Assembly: GCA_002478885.1 (NCBI GenBank)
Contig: DLKC01000097.1
Location: 1 to 64,000, forward strand
DNA: 64,000 nucleotides
Direction: 5' to 3'
Source: Chitinophagaceae bacterium UBA7600
Lineage (GTDB): Bacteria > Bacteroidota > Bacteroidia > Chitinophagales > Chitinophagaceae
The number at the start of each line of letters is the position of its first letter. Position 1 is the stretch's first letter. This document shows, in pieces, positions 1 through 9,721 of this stretch. A model generated the notes under the pieces. The model was not told the DNA's origin. It saw only the letters and a list, made by a program, of their open reading frames with translations, and ran no database searches. The translations under genes were made by a program, and so were the position numbers.

Positions 1-78
1 AAAATAAATTTAGACAAATCTAAAAATTAATGAGCAATGTTTTTGCTTTTAAAAATTACTTTTATCAAAATTTTTTCG

Positions 79-1041
79 ATGCCTTCAAAGCTTTTGCTCG
101 CCGCGGTGTTTTTTTTATTGTGCGCCTGTTCGGAAAAGCATCCATCTCTTTCGGGAGATGCACCTGTTGATGTCAGGGATTTTATCGCGGCATTTCCCGA
201 TGTTCAGTTCCCTTTCAAAGCTGCAGATACCAACTTTGCAAAACTCGCTGATACTACCAGCATAGGGTACAACGTTTTTACAGCATTTATTCCCGATAGT
301 GTTATCAGCACGATATATGGCAAGAACGCGAAGAAAATAACTGTTCACCCGCTTGGTAAGATTCAAAAGGAAAAAGAAGTCTATTTGCTTGTCGTAACTT
401 CTTTCAATAAAAAAGCGAAACTCAGCGCCTTCCTTTTCAATAAAGACAATAAATATCTTTCATCGCTTTCCCTGCTTGACCAGGGAGCGAGGGATGGTTA
501 TGTTCATACAGTGTCCATTACAAGTGAGCCGACGTTTATTTTAAGCAGGGAAAAAACAGACAACAAAAATGAGCTTGCTTATACAAGAACAGGATATGCT
601 TTCAACAGCGGCTCAGGCGAGTTCATTTCAGTGCTGACAGATACAAATGAAGATGAAAAACGTAACAACGAGATCATTAACCCGATCGATACGCTTCCCC
701 GCTTAAATAAGTGGAGCGGCGATTACGTGATTGATAAGCGCAACTACATTTCAGTGAGAGATGGCAGCAATCCGAATAAATATAATTTCTTTATCCACTT
801 TGAAAATGATGACGGGGATTGTACCGGCGAATTAAAAGGAGATCTTCGTTTGCGGGATGCCACACATGCTTATTTCCAGGAAAGCGGTGATCCATGTGTT
901 ATCGACTTTACACTTGATGGCAGTGAGTTATCGGTAAAGGAACAGGGTAACTGCGGCAATCACCGGGGCATAAAATGTTTTTTTGACGACAGCTACCGCA
1001 AAAAACGGGAAACAAAAGTGAATTCAAAGAAGCACAATTAA
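79..1041 (+). CDS. Hypothetical lipoprotein with Cys-rich C-terminal domain
   Basis: Predicted outer-membrane or periplasmic lipoprotein of 320 residues. I start it at the ATG at 79, because it gives a clean lipoprotein signal (charged start, hydrophobic stretch, lipobox LCAC with Cys17); an in-frame ATG at 37 would add 14 residues before it. The C-terminal third has four spaced cysteines (in DDGDC, GDPC, GNC and GIKC) and ends in a basic tail, suggesting a small disulfide-bonded beta domain. I do not recognise the rest. It stands alone upstream of the GT35 gene with about 240 bases between them. Function unknown. Confidence 0.75.
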   Translation: MPSKLLLAAVFFLLCACSEKHPSLSGDAPVDVRDFIAAFPDVQFPFKAADTNFAKLADTTSIGYNVFTAFIPDSVISTIYGKNAKKITVHPLGKIQKEKEVYLLVVTSFNKKAKLSAFLFNKDNKYLSSLSLLDQGARDGYVHTVSITSEPTFILSREKTDNKNELAYTRTGYAFNSGSGEFISVLTDTNEDEKRNNEIINPIDTLPRLNKWSGDYVIDKRNYISVRDGSNPNKYNFFIHFENDDGDCTGELKGDLRLRDATHAYFQESGDPCVIDFTLDGSELSVKEQGNCGNHRGIKCFFDDSYRKKRETKVNSKKHN

Positions 1042-1284
1042 ATTCACTGTAAAGTCTTTCTAAACTTTATCGCAATTAACTGTGTTTTACTTCATTTGTT
1101 ATCATGATTGAGTTGTCGACAATTTATACACAGCAAACGATTGTTTCGTTGTATCAAGCCTGATATTGTCTATTTATGCAAATTCATTTTTAAGGGTTTT
1201 ATGTTACAATTTTTATTGTGTAAAAAGTACATTTTGAATTTTAAGGCATAAATTGCATCGCTTTTTAAAACCAAAACTTGTTAT

Positions 1285-2991
1285 ATGAATTTTAGAAATT
1301 TCCATGTTCCTTACCAGGTTGACGAGCGGTACTCGAAGAAAGTGGCTTATTTTTCCATGGAGTTTGCTGTTCACCAGCCTTTGAAAATCTACAGTGGAGG
1401 ACTTGGGTTTCTCGCGGGTTCGCATATGCGCAGCGCATATGAATTAAAACAGAATCTTATCGGCATTGGCATATTATGGAAATATGGCTATTACGACCAG
1501 GCGCGTAACCAGGATCAGACTTTACAGGTTACCTGGATGGAAAAGATTTTTAATTTCCTCGAGGACACCGGCATTAAATTCCAGATACTTATTCACGATC
1601 ACCCGGTTTGGGTAAAAGCTTTGTATCTTAAGCCTGAAACATTTCAAACTGCACCGTTGTTTTTTCTCAGCACAGACCTGCCCGAGAATGACTATGTTTC
1701 GCAGACAATAACGCACAGGCTATACGATGCGAATACGGCAACCAAAGTAGCGCAGTTCATTTTGCTGGGCGTTGGTGGGGCCAAACTGATAGATGAACTT
1801 GGATATTCACCAGATCTTTATCATTTAAATGAAGCACACGGGATATCATCGGCATTTTACCTGCTAAACAAATTCAAGAGCATAGAAATGGTGCGCAAAC
1901 ACCTTGTGTTTACCACCCACACTCCTGAAGAAGCAGGTAATGAAAAACACGATATCTATCTCTGCCATAAAATGAGTTACTTCTGTGGCCTCAGCATCGA
2001 TGAAGTAAGAAAACTAACCAACACAGAAGGTGACCTCTTCAATCACTCGCTGGTCGCTTTGCGTTTTGCAAGATTGTCTAACGGTGTTTCGCAATTACAT
2101 GGACATGTATCCAGGGAAATGTGGAAGAAGTATGAAGGCATTTGCCCGATCATTTCGATTACGAATGCGCAGAACTGGCGCTATTGGGCCGATAAGCAAA
2201 TCTATCGCGCCATGGAAGAAGGCAACGACTGGGCTTTTGATGACAGGAAGAAATACCTGAAGAAAAGAGCATTTGAGATCGTTGCTGATCAAACCGGTAA
2301 ATTGTTTGACCCGAATGTACTTACCATTGTGTGGGCCCGTCGTTTTGCAGGCTACAAGCGGGCAGACATGCTTACTTACGATATGGAGCGGTTCAGGAAA
2401 TTACTGTCGAATACCAAATACCCCGTTCAAATCATTTGGGCAGGAAAGCCATACCCTGTTGACTATCCCGCTATTTCGCAATTTAACAGCCTTGTGCACA
2501 TTAGTAAAGAGTTTAATAATGTAGCAGTGGTTATTGGTTATGAACTGGCATTAAGCAAAAGGCTTAAGCAGGCCGCCGACATCTGGCTCAATAATCCACG
2601 TGTCCCGCGGGAAGCTTCCGGAACGAGTGGCATGACGGCCGCAATGAATGGTGCTGTTAACTTCTCTACCGACGATGGCTGGATACCCGAATTCATCAAC
2701 CATGGCCACAACGGTTTTGTAGTGCCTAAAGCAGATTATGAAAACATGACCGTTCACGACCAGGACCAATATGACCTGAACAAAACGTATGAAATTCTTG
2801 AAGAACAGATATTGCCTTTGTATTACGACAATTTCGATACATGGCGCCAGGTGGTGAAAAACGGAATGAGAGATGTACGCTTCCAGTTCGACAGTAACCG
2901 GATGGCTGACGAGTACTATGAACTGCTTTACAACGCCGATCCGGCCGAAGTAGCAAAATCACATAGCCTTATGGCGCAGGCTGTAGGTTAG
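1285..2991 (+). CDS. Alpha-glucan phosphorylase-like protein (GT35, short form)
   Basis: A 568-residue member of the short alpha-glucan phosphorylase group in family GT35, whose classical members release glucose-1-phosphate from glycogen-type glucans using PLP. Visible family features are the N-terminal YFSMEFA and YSGGLGFLAG motifs, the central HLNEAHG and TTHTPEEAGNE motifs, RRFAGYKR in the phosphate/sugar region, and EASGTSGMTAAMNG near the C-terminus. In classical phosphorylases the residue after GTSxM is the lysine that binds PLP; here it is Thr451. The enzyme may therefore lack PLP or act differently. It is monocistronic, with a strong hairpin terminator just downstream. Family assignment is firm; the reaction is not. 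Confidence 0.88.
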   Translation: MNFRNFHVPYQVDERYSKKVAYFSMEFAVHQPLKIYSGGLGFLAGSHMRSAYELKQNLIGIGILWKYGYYDQARNQDQTLQVTWMEKIFNFLEDTGIKFQILIHDHPVWVKALYLKPETFQTAPLFFLSTDLPENDYVSQTITHRLYDANTATKVAQFILLGVGGAKLIDELGYSPDLYHLNEAHGISSAFYLLNKFKSIEMVRKHLVFTTHTPEEAGNEKHDIYLCHKMSYFCGLSIDEVRKLTNTEGDLFNHSLVALRFARLSNGVSQLHGHVSREMWKKYEGICPIISITNAQNWRYWADKQIYRAMEEGNDWAFDDRKKYLKKRAFEIVADQTGKLFDPNVLTIVWARRFAGYKRADMLTYDMERFRKLLSNTKYPVQIIWAGKPYPVDYPAISQFNSLVHISKEFNNVAVVIGYELALSKRLKQAADIWLNNPRVPREASGTSGMTAAMNGAVNFSTDDGWIPEFINHGHNGFVVPKADYENMTVHDQDQYDLNKTYEILEEQILPLYYDNFDTWRQVVKNGMRDVRFQFDSNRMADEYYELLYNADPAEVAKSHSLMAQAVG

Positions 2992-3015
2992 CAGCTGCCG
3001 TAAACCGATATAAAG

Positions 3016-3041
3016 TCCCGCAAGTATTTGCGGGATTTTTT
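3016..3041 (+). terminator. Rho-independent terminator after the GT35 gene
   Basis: A perfect 8-bp stem (TCCCGCAA / TTGCGGGA) with a 4-base loop is followed by six T. It lies 24 bases after the GT35 stop codon and directly abuts the first dispersed two-box element. Confidence 0.9.
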
Positions 3042-3044
3042 ATG

Positions 3045-3092
3045 TACCGGCTTTAGGTTTTCATGGCATCGGCTGTTGCGTCGCACACTTGT
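3045..3092 (+). repeat. Dispersed two-box intergenic element, copy 1
   Basis: Box A CCGGCT is at 3047-3052 and box B GTTGCGTCGCAC at 3075-3086, separated by 22 bases and followed by ACTTGT. It sits just after the terminator of the GT35 gene. ATGGCATCGGCT before box B is shared with copies 8 and 16 (31.7 and 48.5 kb). Confidence 0.85.
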
Positions 3093-3260
3093 GCGCAGGG
3101 CACTAAACGCGGCGACGCTATTTGGCGTAATTAATTCAACAGCAGCTTTTTGCTCCCATATTAATTTCTGATAAAATAACAGCGCTGATACATTCACATC
3201 AATTTTTTTTTATAATTTAAAGCCGGGTTTTGCCAGCACACACTTATAAAAACGATTGTT

Positions 3261-3593
3261 ATGTCTTCAAATACCACTGCTGTTGATACAGCCTCCTTAC
3301 GTCAATGGTTTGCCGCCAAACTTACACCACAGGCTTTGGAAGCAGAGCTCACATCAAAAGGTCTCGATGCTGAGGCTATTATCAACCATGTAAAAGCGTA
3401 TAAAAAGCTTCGTAATGCAAAGCGCCAGAATACCGGTTTTATGACCCTCGGTATCGGCGCGGTGCTAGGTTTCATAGGCTGTGTGATGGCGCTCATTAAT
3501 CCTATTCCTGAACTGCACGACTTTTTTCTATACGGCGTTACAATGGTGGCCGTGGTTGTGATATTTATCGGGTTCTACTTCATATTTGAATGA
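3261..3593 (+). CDS. Small two-helix membrane protein
   Basis: A 110-residue protein of unknown function. The N-terminal half is soluble and likely helical (residues about 8-50, rich in Leu, Ala and Lys). Two hydrophobic segments follow, at about 57-79 and 86-109, so it probably forms an inner-membrane hairpin with the N-terminus in the cytoplasm. The ATG at 3261 follows an AT-rich leader. No operon partner is evident: the preceding gene ends at a terminator and the next gene is over 300 bases away. Confidence 0.7.
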   Translation: MSSNTTAVDTASLRQWFAAKLTPQALEAELTSKGLDAEAIINHVKAYKKLRNAKRQNTGFMTLGIGAVLGFIGCVMALINPIPELHDFFLYGVTMVAVVVIFIGFYFIFE

Positions 3594-3911
3594 GGCGATC
3601 TGCAGGCTGAATATCTTCTTCTTTTACAAACAGCGCCAGACCAACATTAATCTTTTCAGAAGGCATATTTTAAATTGCTGAAGAGCGATCGAATGCTCAG
3701 GGGCTGCCGGATGGAAACGTAAAGCCCGGTGAAGCTTTGTGTGTGGGGCTGTGCCGGACTTGCAGAGAACAGCCGGAACAACAGCAGCCGGTTGCGGTGC
3801 ACCCGATAGCCCCTGAAAGCCTTACGCGATAAACCCGGAAATGGTCGCATTTGTACCGGTTAAGTCCGCGTTTATACCAGTATGTTTGTTGTTCATTTTA
3901 AAGTAACCAAC
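3594..3911. other. Gene-free stretch
   Basis: No convincing gene. A 64-codon open frame on the minus strand (3656-3850) is rich in Arg, Phe and Pro and looks like chance. Bases 3791-3802 read GTTGCGGTGCAC, 10 of 12 matching box B of the dispersed element, but there is no box A at the usual distance. This may be a decayed copy. Confidence 0.4.
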
Positions 3912-4364
3912 ATGCAAAAGATCACCCCTTTTTTATGGTACGATGGCAATGCAGAAGAAGCCGCCAACCTTTACACTTCAATTTTTAAAGACGGAAAAAT
4001 TATCAGCACTATGCCCGGCCCGGGTGGGAAACCGATGGGCTTTACCCTTGAGCTCGACGGTCAACGTTTTATTGCTTTTAACGGTGGGCCTATGTTTAAG
4101 TTTACCGAGGCTGTTTCGATGTTTGTGAACTGCGAAACGCAGGATGAGATTGACTACTATTGGGAAAGGCTTTCGGAAGGTGGGCAGAAAAGCCGCTGCG
4201 GTTGGTTGAAAGACAAATTTGGTTTGTCATGGCAAATTGTACCGCCTGTGCTTGGGGAATTGCTTGGCGACGCCGACCGCGAAAAAGCGGGGCGTGTAAT
4301 GCAGGCAATGCTGCAGATGGATAAGATTGACATCGCTTCACTCAAAGCCGCGTATGACCGGTAA
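3912..4364 (+). CDS. VOC family protein, PhnB / 3-demethylubiquinone methyltransferase-like fold
   Basis: A 150-residue glyoxalase-fold protein. The ATG at 3912 gives the usual start MQKITPFLWYDGNAEEAA; the in-frame ATG at 3882 would add ten residues before the domain. Hallmarks of this VOC subgroup are FNGGPMFKFTEAVS in the middle, a Gln/Asp-rich helix with IDYYWERLS, and CGWLKDKFGLSWQIVP near the end. Members are often misnamed 3-demethylubiquinone methyltransferase; the real substrate is generally unknown. It is a single gene whose stop faces a gene on the minus strand. Confidence 0.88.
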   Translation: MQKITPFLWYDGNAEEAANLYTSIFKDGKIISTMPGPGGKPMGFTLELDGQRFIAFNGGPMFKFTEAVSMFVNCETQDEIDYYWERLSEGGQKSRCGWLKDKFGLSWQIVPPVLGELLGDADREKAGRVMQAMLQMDKIDIASLKAAYDR

Positions 4365-4399
4365 TAATAACGTTACAGGCACAGTCCAACATTGATCAA

Positions 4400-5062
4400 C
4401 TACTTTAATTGAAGTATGGCAAAGCCAGATTCGAAAGCTGCATTGTTTTGCAGGCTGACCGCCTTACCCGATTCGATCCACTGGTAATGCCCGTCAAGCA
4501 TCAACAGGGGCTGTTGCTTTTTGTTTACGGAGATATTTACATCAGCCTTATCAAGACAAATAATGAGCAGGCCTTTTTCGGTTGCGGGCAGGGTTGTCTT
4601 TGCCATTGCCGGCAACTGCAGTTTGTAAACATTCACCTGTTCTTCATCCAGGAGCAATTTCAGCGAATCATTCTTTAGCAAAGGCGGGTGTGATAAAACC
4701 CCCTTACCGGTAAGTTCAATATCCATCACATGAAACCAGCCTGTATCTGCATTCCACACACGGTGGATCTTTTCTTTTACCAGGCTTTCATACCAGATCG
4801 TTTTGGCTGCGGGTATGGCATTCGCAGGGGGCTGCCCAAGTAACTGGCTTCCTGTTTTTGTTACGGTGTAAGAAATAAAAACAGATGGCGTACTGTGCAC
4901 ATGGTATTGAGATGTATCGCCAGGCGGAAGAAAGACATTCAATATTCTAACGAGGTCGTTTTCGTAAACGTTGTGGTGTCGCGGTTCGAAACGCACCTGC
5001 ACCTGTGCATGAACGGTAAAGACAAATAATAAAGCTGCAAAACAGCTGCTGATCTTTTGCAT
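4400..5062 (-). CDS. Exported cupin-like protein
   Basis: A 220-residue protein with a signal peptide ending near residue 19 (FTVHAQ). The early part, with NDLVRILNVFLPPGD and YHVHSTPSVF, resembles a cupin barrel that could bind a metal through the two histidines. The remainder is beta-rich and has no catalytic motif I can name. It probably acts in the periplasm. It is transcribed convergently with the VOC gene and divergently from the carboxylase genes. Function unknown. Confidence 0.7.
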   Translation of the reverse strand: MQKISSCFAALLFVFTVHAQVQVRFEPRHHNVYENDLVRILNVFLPPGDTSQYHVHSTPSVFISYTVTKTGSQLLGQPPANAIPAAKTIWYESLVKEKIHRVWNADTGWFHVMDIELTGKGVLSHPPLLKNDSLKLLLDEEQVNVYKLQLPAMAKTTLPATEKGLLIICLDKADVNISVNKKQQPLLMLDGHYQWIESGKAVSLQNNAAFESGFAILQLK

Positions 5063-5312
5063 AAACTAAAGATAATATTAAACACCGAACGTATTCACCA
5101 AATATGTGTGCCGGTGCTGCGTGTTATAGCCTACAATATTAACAGCATCTGTTTTGCTGATATTAATCATTTTTTTTAATTCGGTGTTCTTCTACCTTGC
5201 ACCTGTTTCCTGCATATAGCGACAACCCAAACGAATCGCAGATTTATTGTTTTCAACTTTGGCTGCTATTACCTGCAGGATAGATTAACTTACAACAAAA
5301 TTCAGTTGCTGT

Positions 5313-5804
5313 ATGTCAGATGAAAAAAAATCCTTTAAGGTAAAATCCAACGAGTTTGTCTTTGCCTTTGACAAGGCCGAATTAGCCGCTCTTGATATTT
5401 TTCAAAAATCACCAACCTGGTACAATCTCATTAAAGATCACAAATCAATCAACGCAACCATTGTAGACGCAAACATCGCGGAAAAAATGGTTACGGTCGA
5501 GGTCGACGGTGAGTCTTACACCGTTAACATAAAAGATGAGCTCGACCAGATGCTGGAGAAAATGGGTTTCGGCGCCAGTTCAACCCGGCACGTAAAGGAA
5601 ATAAAGGCCCCAATGCCCGGCCTTGTGTTACAGGTGTCAGTCAAAGAAGGGCAGGAGGTAAAAGAGGGAGAACGCATACTTATACTTGAAGCCATGAAAA
5701 TGGAAAACAGTATTACGCTGCATACCAACGCGACCATCAAAAAAATACGGGTCATAAACGGGCAGGCCGTTGAAAAGGGCCAGGTGCTTGTTGAACTTGA
5801 ATAA
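5313..5804 (+). CDS. Biotin carboxyl carrier protein of an acyl-CoA carboxylase
   Basis: A 163-residue carrier subunit. The C-terminal 70 residues form a biotinyl domain with APMPG and EAMKMEN; Lys129 is the expected biotinylation site. The first 90 residues are a beta-rich extension as in Bacteroidota propionyl-CoA-type carboxylase carriers. The biotin group moves carboxyl from the biotin carboxylase (next gene) to the carboxyltransferase (third gene). The gap to the carboxylase gene is 193 bases and holds a dispersed two-box element, an unusual interruption for a subunit set. Confidence 0.93.
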   Translation: MSDEKKSFKVKSNEFVFAFDKAELAALDIFQKSPTWYNLIKDHKSINATIVDANIAEKMVTVEVDGESYTVNIKDELDQMLEKMGFGASSTRHVKEIKAPMPGLVLQVSVKEGQEVKEGERILILEAMKMENSITLHTNATIKKIRVINGQAVEKGQVLVELE

Positions 5805-5836
5805 ACAAGTCCGCAAAACATTGTGAATACCTGTGT

Positions 5837-5888
5837 GCCCGGCTTTCGAACAAACATGTTGCCTCCTTGCGTCGCACACTTGTACTTC
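5837..5888 (+). repeat. Dispersed two-box intergenic element, copy 2
   Basis: Box A CCGGCT is at 5839-5844 and box B TTGCGTCGCAC at 5867-5877, followed by ACTTGTACTTC. It lies between the carrier and biotin carboxylase genes, which are probably co-transcribed, so the element would be present in the mRNA. Confidence 0.83.
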
Positions 5889-5997
5889 ATAACAATAACC
5901 GGCAGTTCATTCACCATTGTATCAGCGCTTATACATTATTGCAAAAGCAACCACTTTATTAAAGCAGCAGGAAGCTGCGTCAAAAAATACAATCACG

Positions 5998-7473
5998 ATG
6001 CAAAAGATACTAGTAGCCAACAGGGGAGAAATAGCATTAAGAATCATGCGTACCATACGCCGCATGGGTATTAAATCAGTAGCTGTTTATTCAGAAGCCG
6101 ATCGCCATGCAAGGCATGTGCTTTTTGCTGATGAAGCAGTTTGTCTCGGACCTGCGCCATCCAACCAGTCTTACCTTAACGGTGATAAAATCATCGCCTT
6201 TGCAAAAGAGCTGGGTGTGGACGGTATTCATCCCGGTTACGGATTTCTTAGCGAAAATGCAGACTTTGCCCAGAAGGTCGAAGATGCCGGTATTACTTTT
6301 ATCGGCCCGGGTCCGGAGGCGATGCGTATCATGGGCTCAAAGCTTGCCGCGAAAGACTGCGTAAAGGCCTATGATATCCCGATGGTACCGGGTATACAGG
6401 AAGCCATTACCGATGTTCAGCTGGCCAAAAAAATTGCAGGGCAGGTAGGATATCCCATTCTTATCAAAGCCTCTGCAGGTGGTGGCGGGAAAGGCATGCG
6501 GATCGTTGATAAGGAAGAAGAGCTCGAAGAGCAAATGGAGCGTGCCATCAGCGAGGCCACATCATCGTTTGGAGACGGCTCTGTTTTTATAGAAAAATAT
6601 GTTACCTCGCCACGTCACGTGGAAATACAGGTGCTCGCCGATAAGTTTGGCAACACCGTTCATCTTTTCGAAAGAGAGTGCAGCGTACAGCGCCGTCACC
6701 AGAAAGTAGTGGAAGAATCACCTTCCTCTATCCTTACCCCGGAGCTTAGAAAGAAAATGGGTGCCGCCGCGGTAATGGTAGCAAAATCATGCAACTATAC
6801 CAGCACGGGTACGGTGGAATTCCTGATGGACGACAAGTTAAATTTCTACTTCCTTGAAATGAATACCCGACTGCAGGTTGAACACCCTGTAACGGAAATG
6901 ATCACGGGTATCGACCTCGTGGAAGAACAGATTAAAATAGCCCGTGGCGAACAGCTTGGTTTTACTCAAGACGATCTTAAGATCAATGGACATGCACTGG
7001 AATTAAGGGTATATGCCGAAGATCCGCTGAATAATTTCTTACCCTCCATAGGTACATTGGAAAAATATGTGAGGCCGCAAGGTGAAGGCGTAAGAGTCGA
7101 CGACGGGTACGAAGAAGGAATGGCCATTCCTATCTATTACGATCCAATGATCGCAAAGCTGGCTACTTTTGGCAGGAACCGTACCGAAGCGATTGCCAAT
7201 ATGCTGCAGGCCATTAAAGATTATAAGATTGAAGGATTGTCAACCACCCTGCCTTTCGGAACATTCGTTTTTGAACACGAAGCTTTTGTCAGTGGCAAAT
7301 TCGATACACATTTTGTAAAGAACTATTATACGCCTGAAAAGATAAAAGAGAAACAGAAGAACAATGCAGAGATCGCCGCGCTGGTAGCATTGAAACATTA
7401 CCTCGATAGCCAGGAAATTTTAAAACCAGTCGATAATAAATCAACAAGCTGGAAACGCAGGCTTGCTCATTAA
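5998..7473 (+). CDS. Acyl-CoA carboxylase, biotin carboxylase subunit
   Basis: A 491-residue biotin carboxylase, which uses ATP and bicarbonate to carboxylate biotin. I start it at the ATG at 5998 ([16 protein letters not shown]), the universal N-terminus of the family; the in-frame ATG at 5917 would add 27 unrelated residues encoded just after the repeat element. The ATP-grasp glycine loop [10 protein letters not shown], the [12 protein letters not shown] motif and [13 protein letters not shown] are all present. It is followed after 38 bases by the carboxyltransferase gene. With the upstream carrier it forms a propionyl-CoA/acetyl-CoA-type carboxylase. Confidence 0.95.
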   Translation: MQKILVANRGEIALRIMRTIRRMGIKSVAVYSEADRHARHVLFADEAVCLGPAPSNQSYLNGDKIIAFAKELGVDGIHPGYGFLSENADFAQKVEDAGITFIGPGPEAMRIMGSKLAAKDCVKAYDIPMVPGIQEAITDVQLAKKIAGQVGYPILIKASAGGGGKGMRIVDKEEELEEQMERAISEATSSFGDGSVFIEKYVTSPRHVEIQVLADKFGNTVHLFERECSVQRRHQKVVEESPSSILTPELRKKMGAAAVMVAKSCNYTSTGTVEFLMDDKLNFYFLEMNTRLQVEHPVTEMITGIDLVEEQIKIARGEQLGFTQDDLKINGHALELRVYAEDPLNNFLPSIGTLEKYVRPQGEGVRVDDGYEEGMAIPIYYDPMIAKLATFGRNRTEAIANMLQAIKDYKIEGLSTTLPFGTFVFEHEAFVSGKFDTHFVKNYYTPEKIKEKQKNNAEIAALVALKHYLDSQEILKPVDNKSTSWKRRLAH

Positions 7474-7511
7474 TAAATTTACATGGCTGTTTACGCAAAA
7501 TATTTACACAT

Positions 7512-9053
7512 ATGAAATCGAAAGTTGAAATATTAAGGGAAAAGATAGAACAAGGTAAACTAGGTGGCGGTAGTAAACGAATCGCTACGCAGCACCAGAA
7601 AGGAAAGCTTACAGCAAGAGAGCGTGTGGAATTACTGATGGATCCCGGCTCTTTCGAAGAAGTTGGCGCACTGGTGGTACACCGCACAATCGACTTCGGC
7701 ATGGCTGATCAGCAATACTATGGCGATGGTGTGGTAACCGGCTACGGAACAGTTAACGGGAAGCTGGTTTACGTTTTTGCGCAGGATTTCACCGTTTTTG
7801 GCGGTGCATTATCCGAAACACATGCTGAAAAGATCTGCCGCATTATGGATCTTGCCATGAAAACCGGCGCTCCAATGGTCGGCCTCAACGACAGCGGCGG
7901 CGCAAGAATACAGGAAGGTGTAAGGTCACTCGGCGGCTATGCCGATATCTTTTATCGTAATGTGCAGTCTTCCGGTGTTATTCCCCAGATATCTGCCATT
8001 ATGGGGCCCTGTGCCGGCGGCGCAGTGTATTCTCCTGCCATGACGGATTTTACCATCATGGTTGAAAACACCAGTTATATGTTTGTTACCGGCCCCAACG
8101 TGGTAAAAACGGTTACCAATGAAGAAGTGAGTTCGGAAGAATTGGGTGGTGCCTCAACCCATTCTGTCAAGTCCGGTGTTACCCATCTTACAGCCACCAA
8201 CGATATGGAATGCATTGCGCAGGTAAAAAAGTTGCTGAGCTATATGCCGCAGAACTGTGAAGATGTTGTTCCAAAATTGCCCTACACGCTTGGCGATGAG
8301 GTACGACCAGAACTCGACACCATCGTTCCGTTAAGTGCCAACCAGCCATACGATATCCGTTCCGTGATAGAAGGCATCTGCGATACAGAAACATTCCTCG
8401 AAGTACATAAAGAATATGCTGATAATATTGTTGTAGGGTTTGCAAGACTGGCGGGAAGAAGTGTTGGCATTGTGGCCAATCAACCGATGTGTCTCGCCGG
8501 TGTGCTCGATATCAACAGTTCAAAGAAGGGCGCGAGGTTTACCCGTTTTTGCGACTGCTTTAATATTCCTTTGCTTGTGCTGGTTGATGTGCCCGGATTT
8601 CTGCCAGGTACCGACCAGGAATGGAATGGCATCATTACCAATGGCGCAAAATTATTGTATGCATTGAGTGAGGCAACGGTGCCACGTGTTACGGTCATTA
8701 CAAGAAAAGCCTATGGCGGCGCATATGATGTGATGAACTCGAAGCATATTGGCGCCGATATGAATTTCGCATGGCCAACAGCCGAAATCGCCGTGATGGG
8801 CGCAAAAGGTGCCAGTGAAATTATCTTTAAAAAGGAGATTTCCGAAGCTTCAGATCCGATTGCCAAGCTCAAAGAAAAGGAAACAGAATACGGTGAAAAA
8901 TTTGCCACACCTTATCTTGCTGCAGAGCGCGGCTTCATTGATGAAGTAATCGAACCTAGAGAAACAAGAAGAAAACTCATCAAGGCATTTGCCATGCTCG
9001 AGAACAAAGTGGCCAAACGCCCAAGGAGAAAGCACGGCAACATTCCGCTGTAA
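7512..9053 (+). CDS. Acyl-CoA carboxylase carboxyltransferase subunit, propionyl-CoA carboxylase beta-like
   Basis: A 513-residue carboxyltransferase of the crotonase-fold PccB type, which transfers carboxyl from biotin to an acyl-CoA, probably propionyl-CoA to give methylmalonyl-CoA. Both halves of the fold are complete. The N-terminal half has [19 protein letters not shown] and a [12 protein letters not shown] oxyanion-type loop. The C-terminal half has [13 protein letters not shown] and [11 protein letters not shown]. Length and motifs match PccB more closely than the second carboxyltransferase at 39.2 kb. It is the last gene of the set and is followed by a hairpin terminator. Confidence 0.94.
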   Translation: MKSKVEILREKIEQGKLGGGSKRIATQHQKGKLTARERVELLMDPGSFEEVGALVVHRTIDFGMADQQYYGDGVVTGYGTVNGKLVYVFAQDFTVFGGALSETHAEKICRIMDLAMKTGAPMVGLNDSGGARIQEGVRSLGGYADIFYRNVQSSGVIPQISAIMGPCAGGAVYSPAMTDFTIMVENTSYMFVTGPNVVKTVTNEEVSSEELGGASTHSVKSGVTHLTATNDMECIAQVKKLLSYMPQNCEDVVPKLPYTLGDEVRPELDTIVPLSANQPYDIRSVIEGICDTETFLEVHKEYADNIVVGFARLAGRSVGIVANQPMCLAGVLDINSSKKGARFTRFCDCFNIPLLVLVDVPGFLPGTDQEWNGIITNGAKLLYALSEATVPRVTVITRKAYGGAYDVMNSKHIGADMNFAWPTAEIAVMGAKGASEIIFKKEISEASDPIAKLKEKETEYGEKFATPYLAAERGFIDEVIEPRETRRKLIKAFAMLENKVAKRPRRKHGNIPL

Positions 9054-9083
9054 ACCGCTAACAAAAACAGGAAGGATATCTTT

Positions 9084-9120
9084 TCCGGTTGCATCGGCTC
9101 GATGCAGCCGGATTTTTTTT
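9084..9120 (+). terminator. Rho-independent terminator of the carboxylase genes
   Basis: A 12-base stem (9084-9095 with 9101-9112, one G-T pair) has a 5-base loop and is followed by eight T. It begins 31 bases after the carboxyltransferase stop codon. Confidence 0.9.
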
Positions 9121-9170
9121 GAGCTATTGGCTGTAAATGCAGTAAGGTTTTCTTGCACTTGCCCCGCAAC

Positions 9171-9200
9171 GAACGATTCCGGGTCGCACCCTTGTACTTC
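9171..9200 (+). repeat. Dispersed two-box intergenic element, degenerate copy 3
   Basis: Only the right half of box B (GTCGCAC at 9183-9189) and the tail CCTTGTACTTC survive. No box A lies at the normal distance. It sits between convergent genes. Confidence 0.55.
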
Positions 9201-9299
9201 CGGATCATTGATGAGCAGTAATGAGTTCAACGCACTAGCAACCGCCCCTAACATGATGGTCACATTATAATTCCGGAGGCGATAAGCACGGCAAAAAAA

Positions 9300-9617
9300 T
9301 TAAAGCTTGCTGATATGCTGCACATCAATGATCGTTCCCTTACAGCCACCGGCCGATTCGCTCCAGGTAATAGAAACAGTCATCGGGAAACTGATGTTAG
9401 TGACATCAAAATCAACATCGTCGGGAAACTTATCAATGCGGTAAGTTTTGCCATCGATCTCCACGTTCCAGCCCCAGCAGCAGGCGCATTTATCCGGGCT
9501 AAAGCCGGTGATTACGGCATTGCCAATGGTTTCCTTTGCGGCAGCCGGGCTGCCATTTTTCTGGCAACCTGTTATGACCAACAGGAAGAGTGCGGGAAGT
9601 ATGATCAACTTTTTCAT
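9300..9617 (-). CDS. Small lipoprotein with CACC cluster
   Basis: A 105-residue predicted lipoprotein with lipobox VITGC (Cys18). The mature part carries a compact DKCACCWGW motif followed by a beta-rich region with GKTYRID, and a later Cys in GGCKG. The cysteine cluster could bind a metal or form disulfides, but no named family is recognised. It is convergent with the carboxylase genes and probably monocistronic. Confidence 0.72.
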   Translation of the reverse strand: MKKLIILPALFLLVITGCQKNGSPAAAKETIGNAVITGFSPDKCACCWGWNVEIDGKTYRIDKFPDDVDFDVTNISFPMTVSITWSESAGGCKGTIIDVQHISKL

Positions 9618-9721
9618 GATGACTTTTTTTAAAAGACTTGAATTGCGAAATAAACGTTGTATGGAAAAAATAATTTCCTGCGAGCTTTTTATGAGCGGTA
9701 GCTTTTATTTAATTTCAGGGC

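Noticed and set aside
3656..3850. Possible small minus-strand gene
   Set aside because: Composition is atypical, there is no promoter or start context, and I see no family features.
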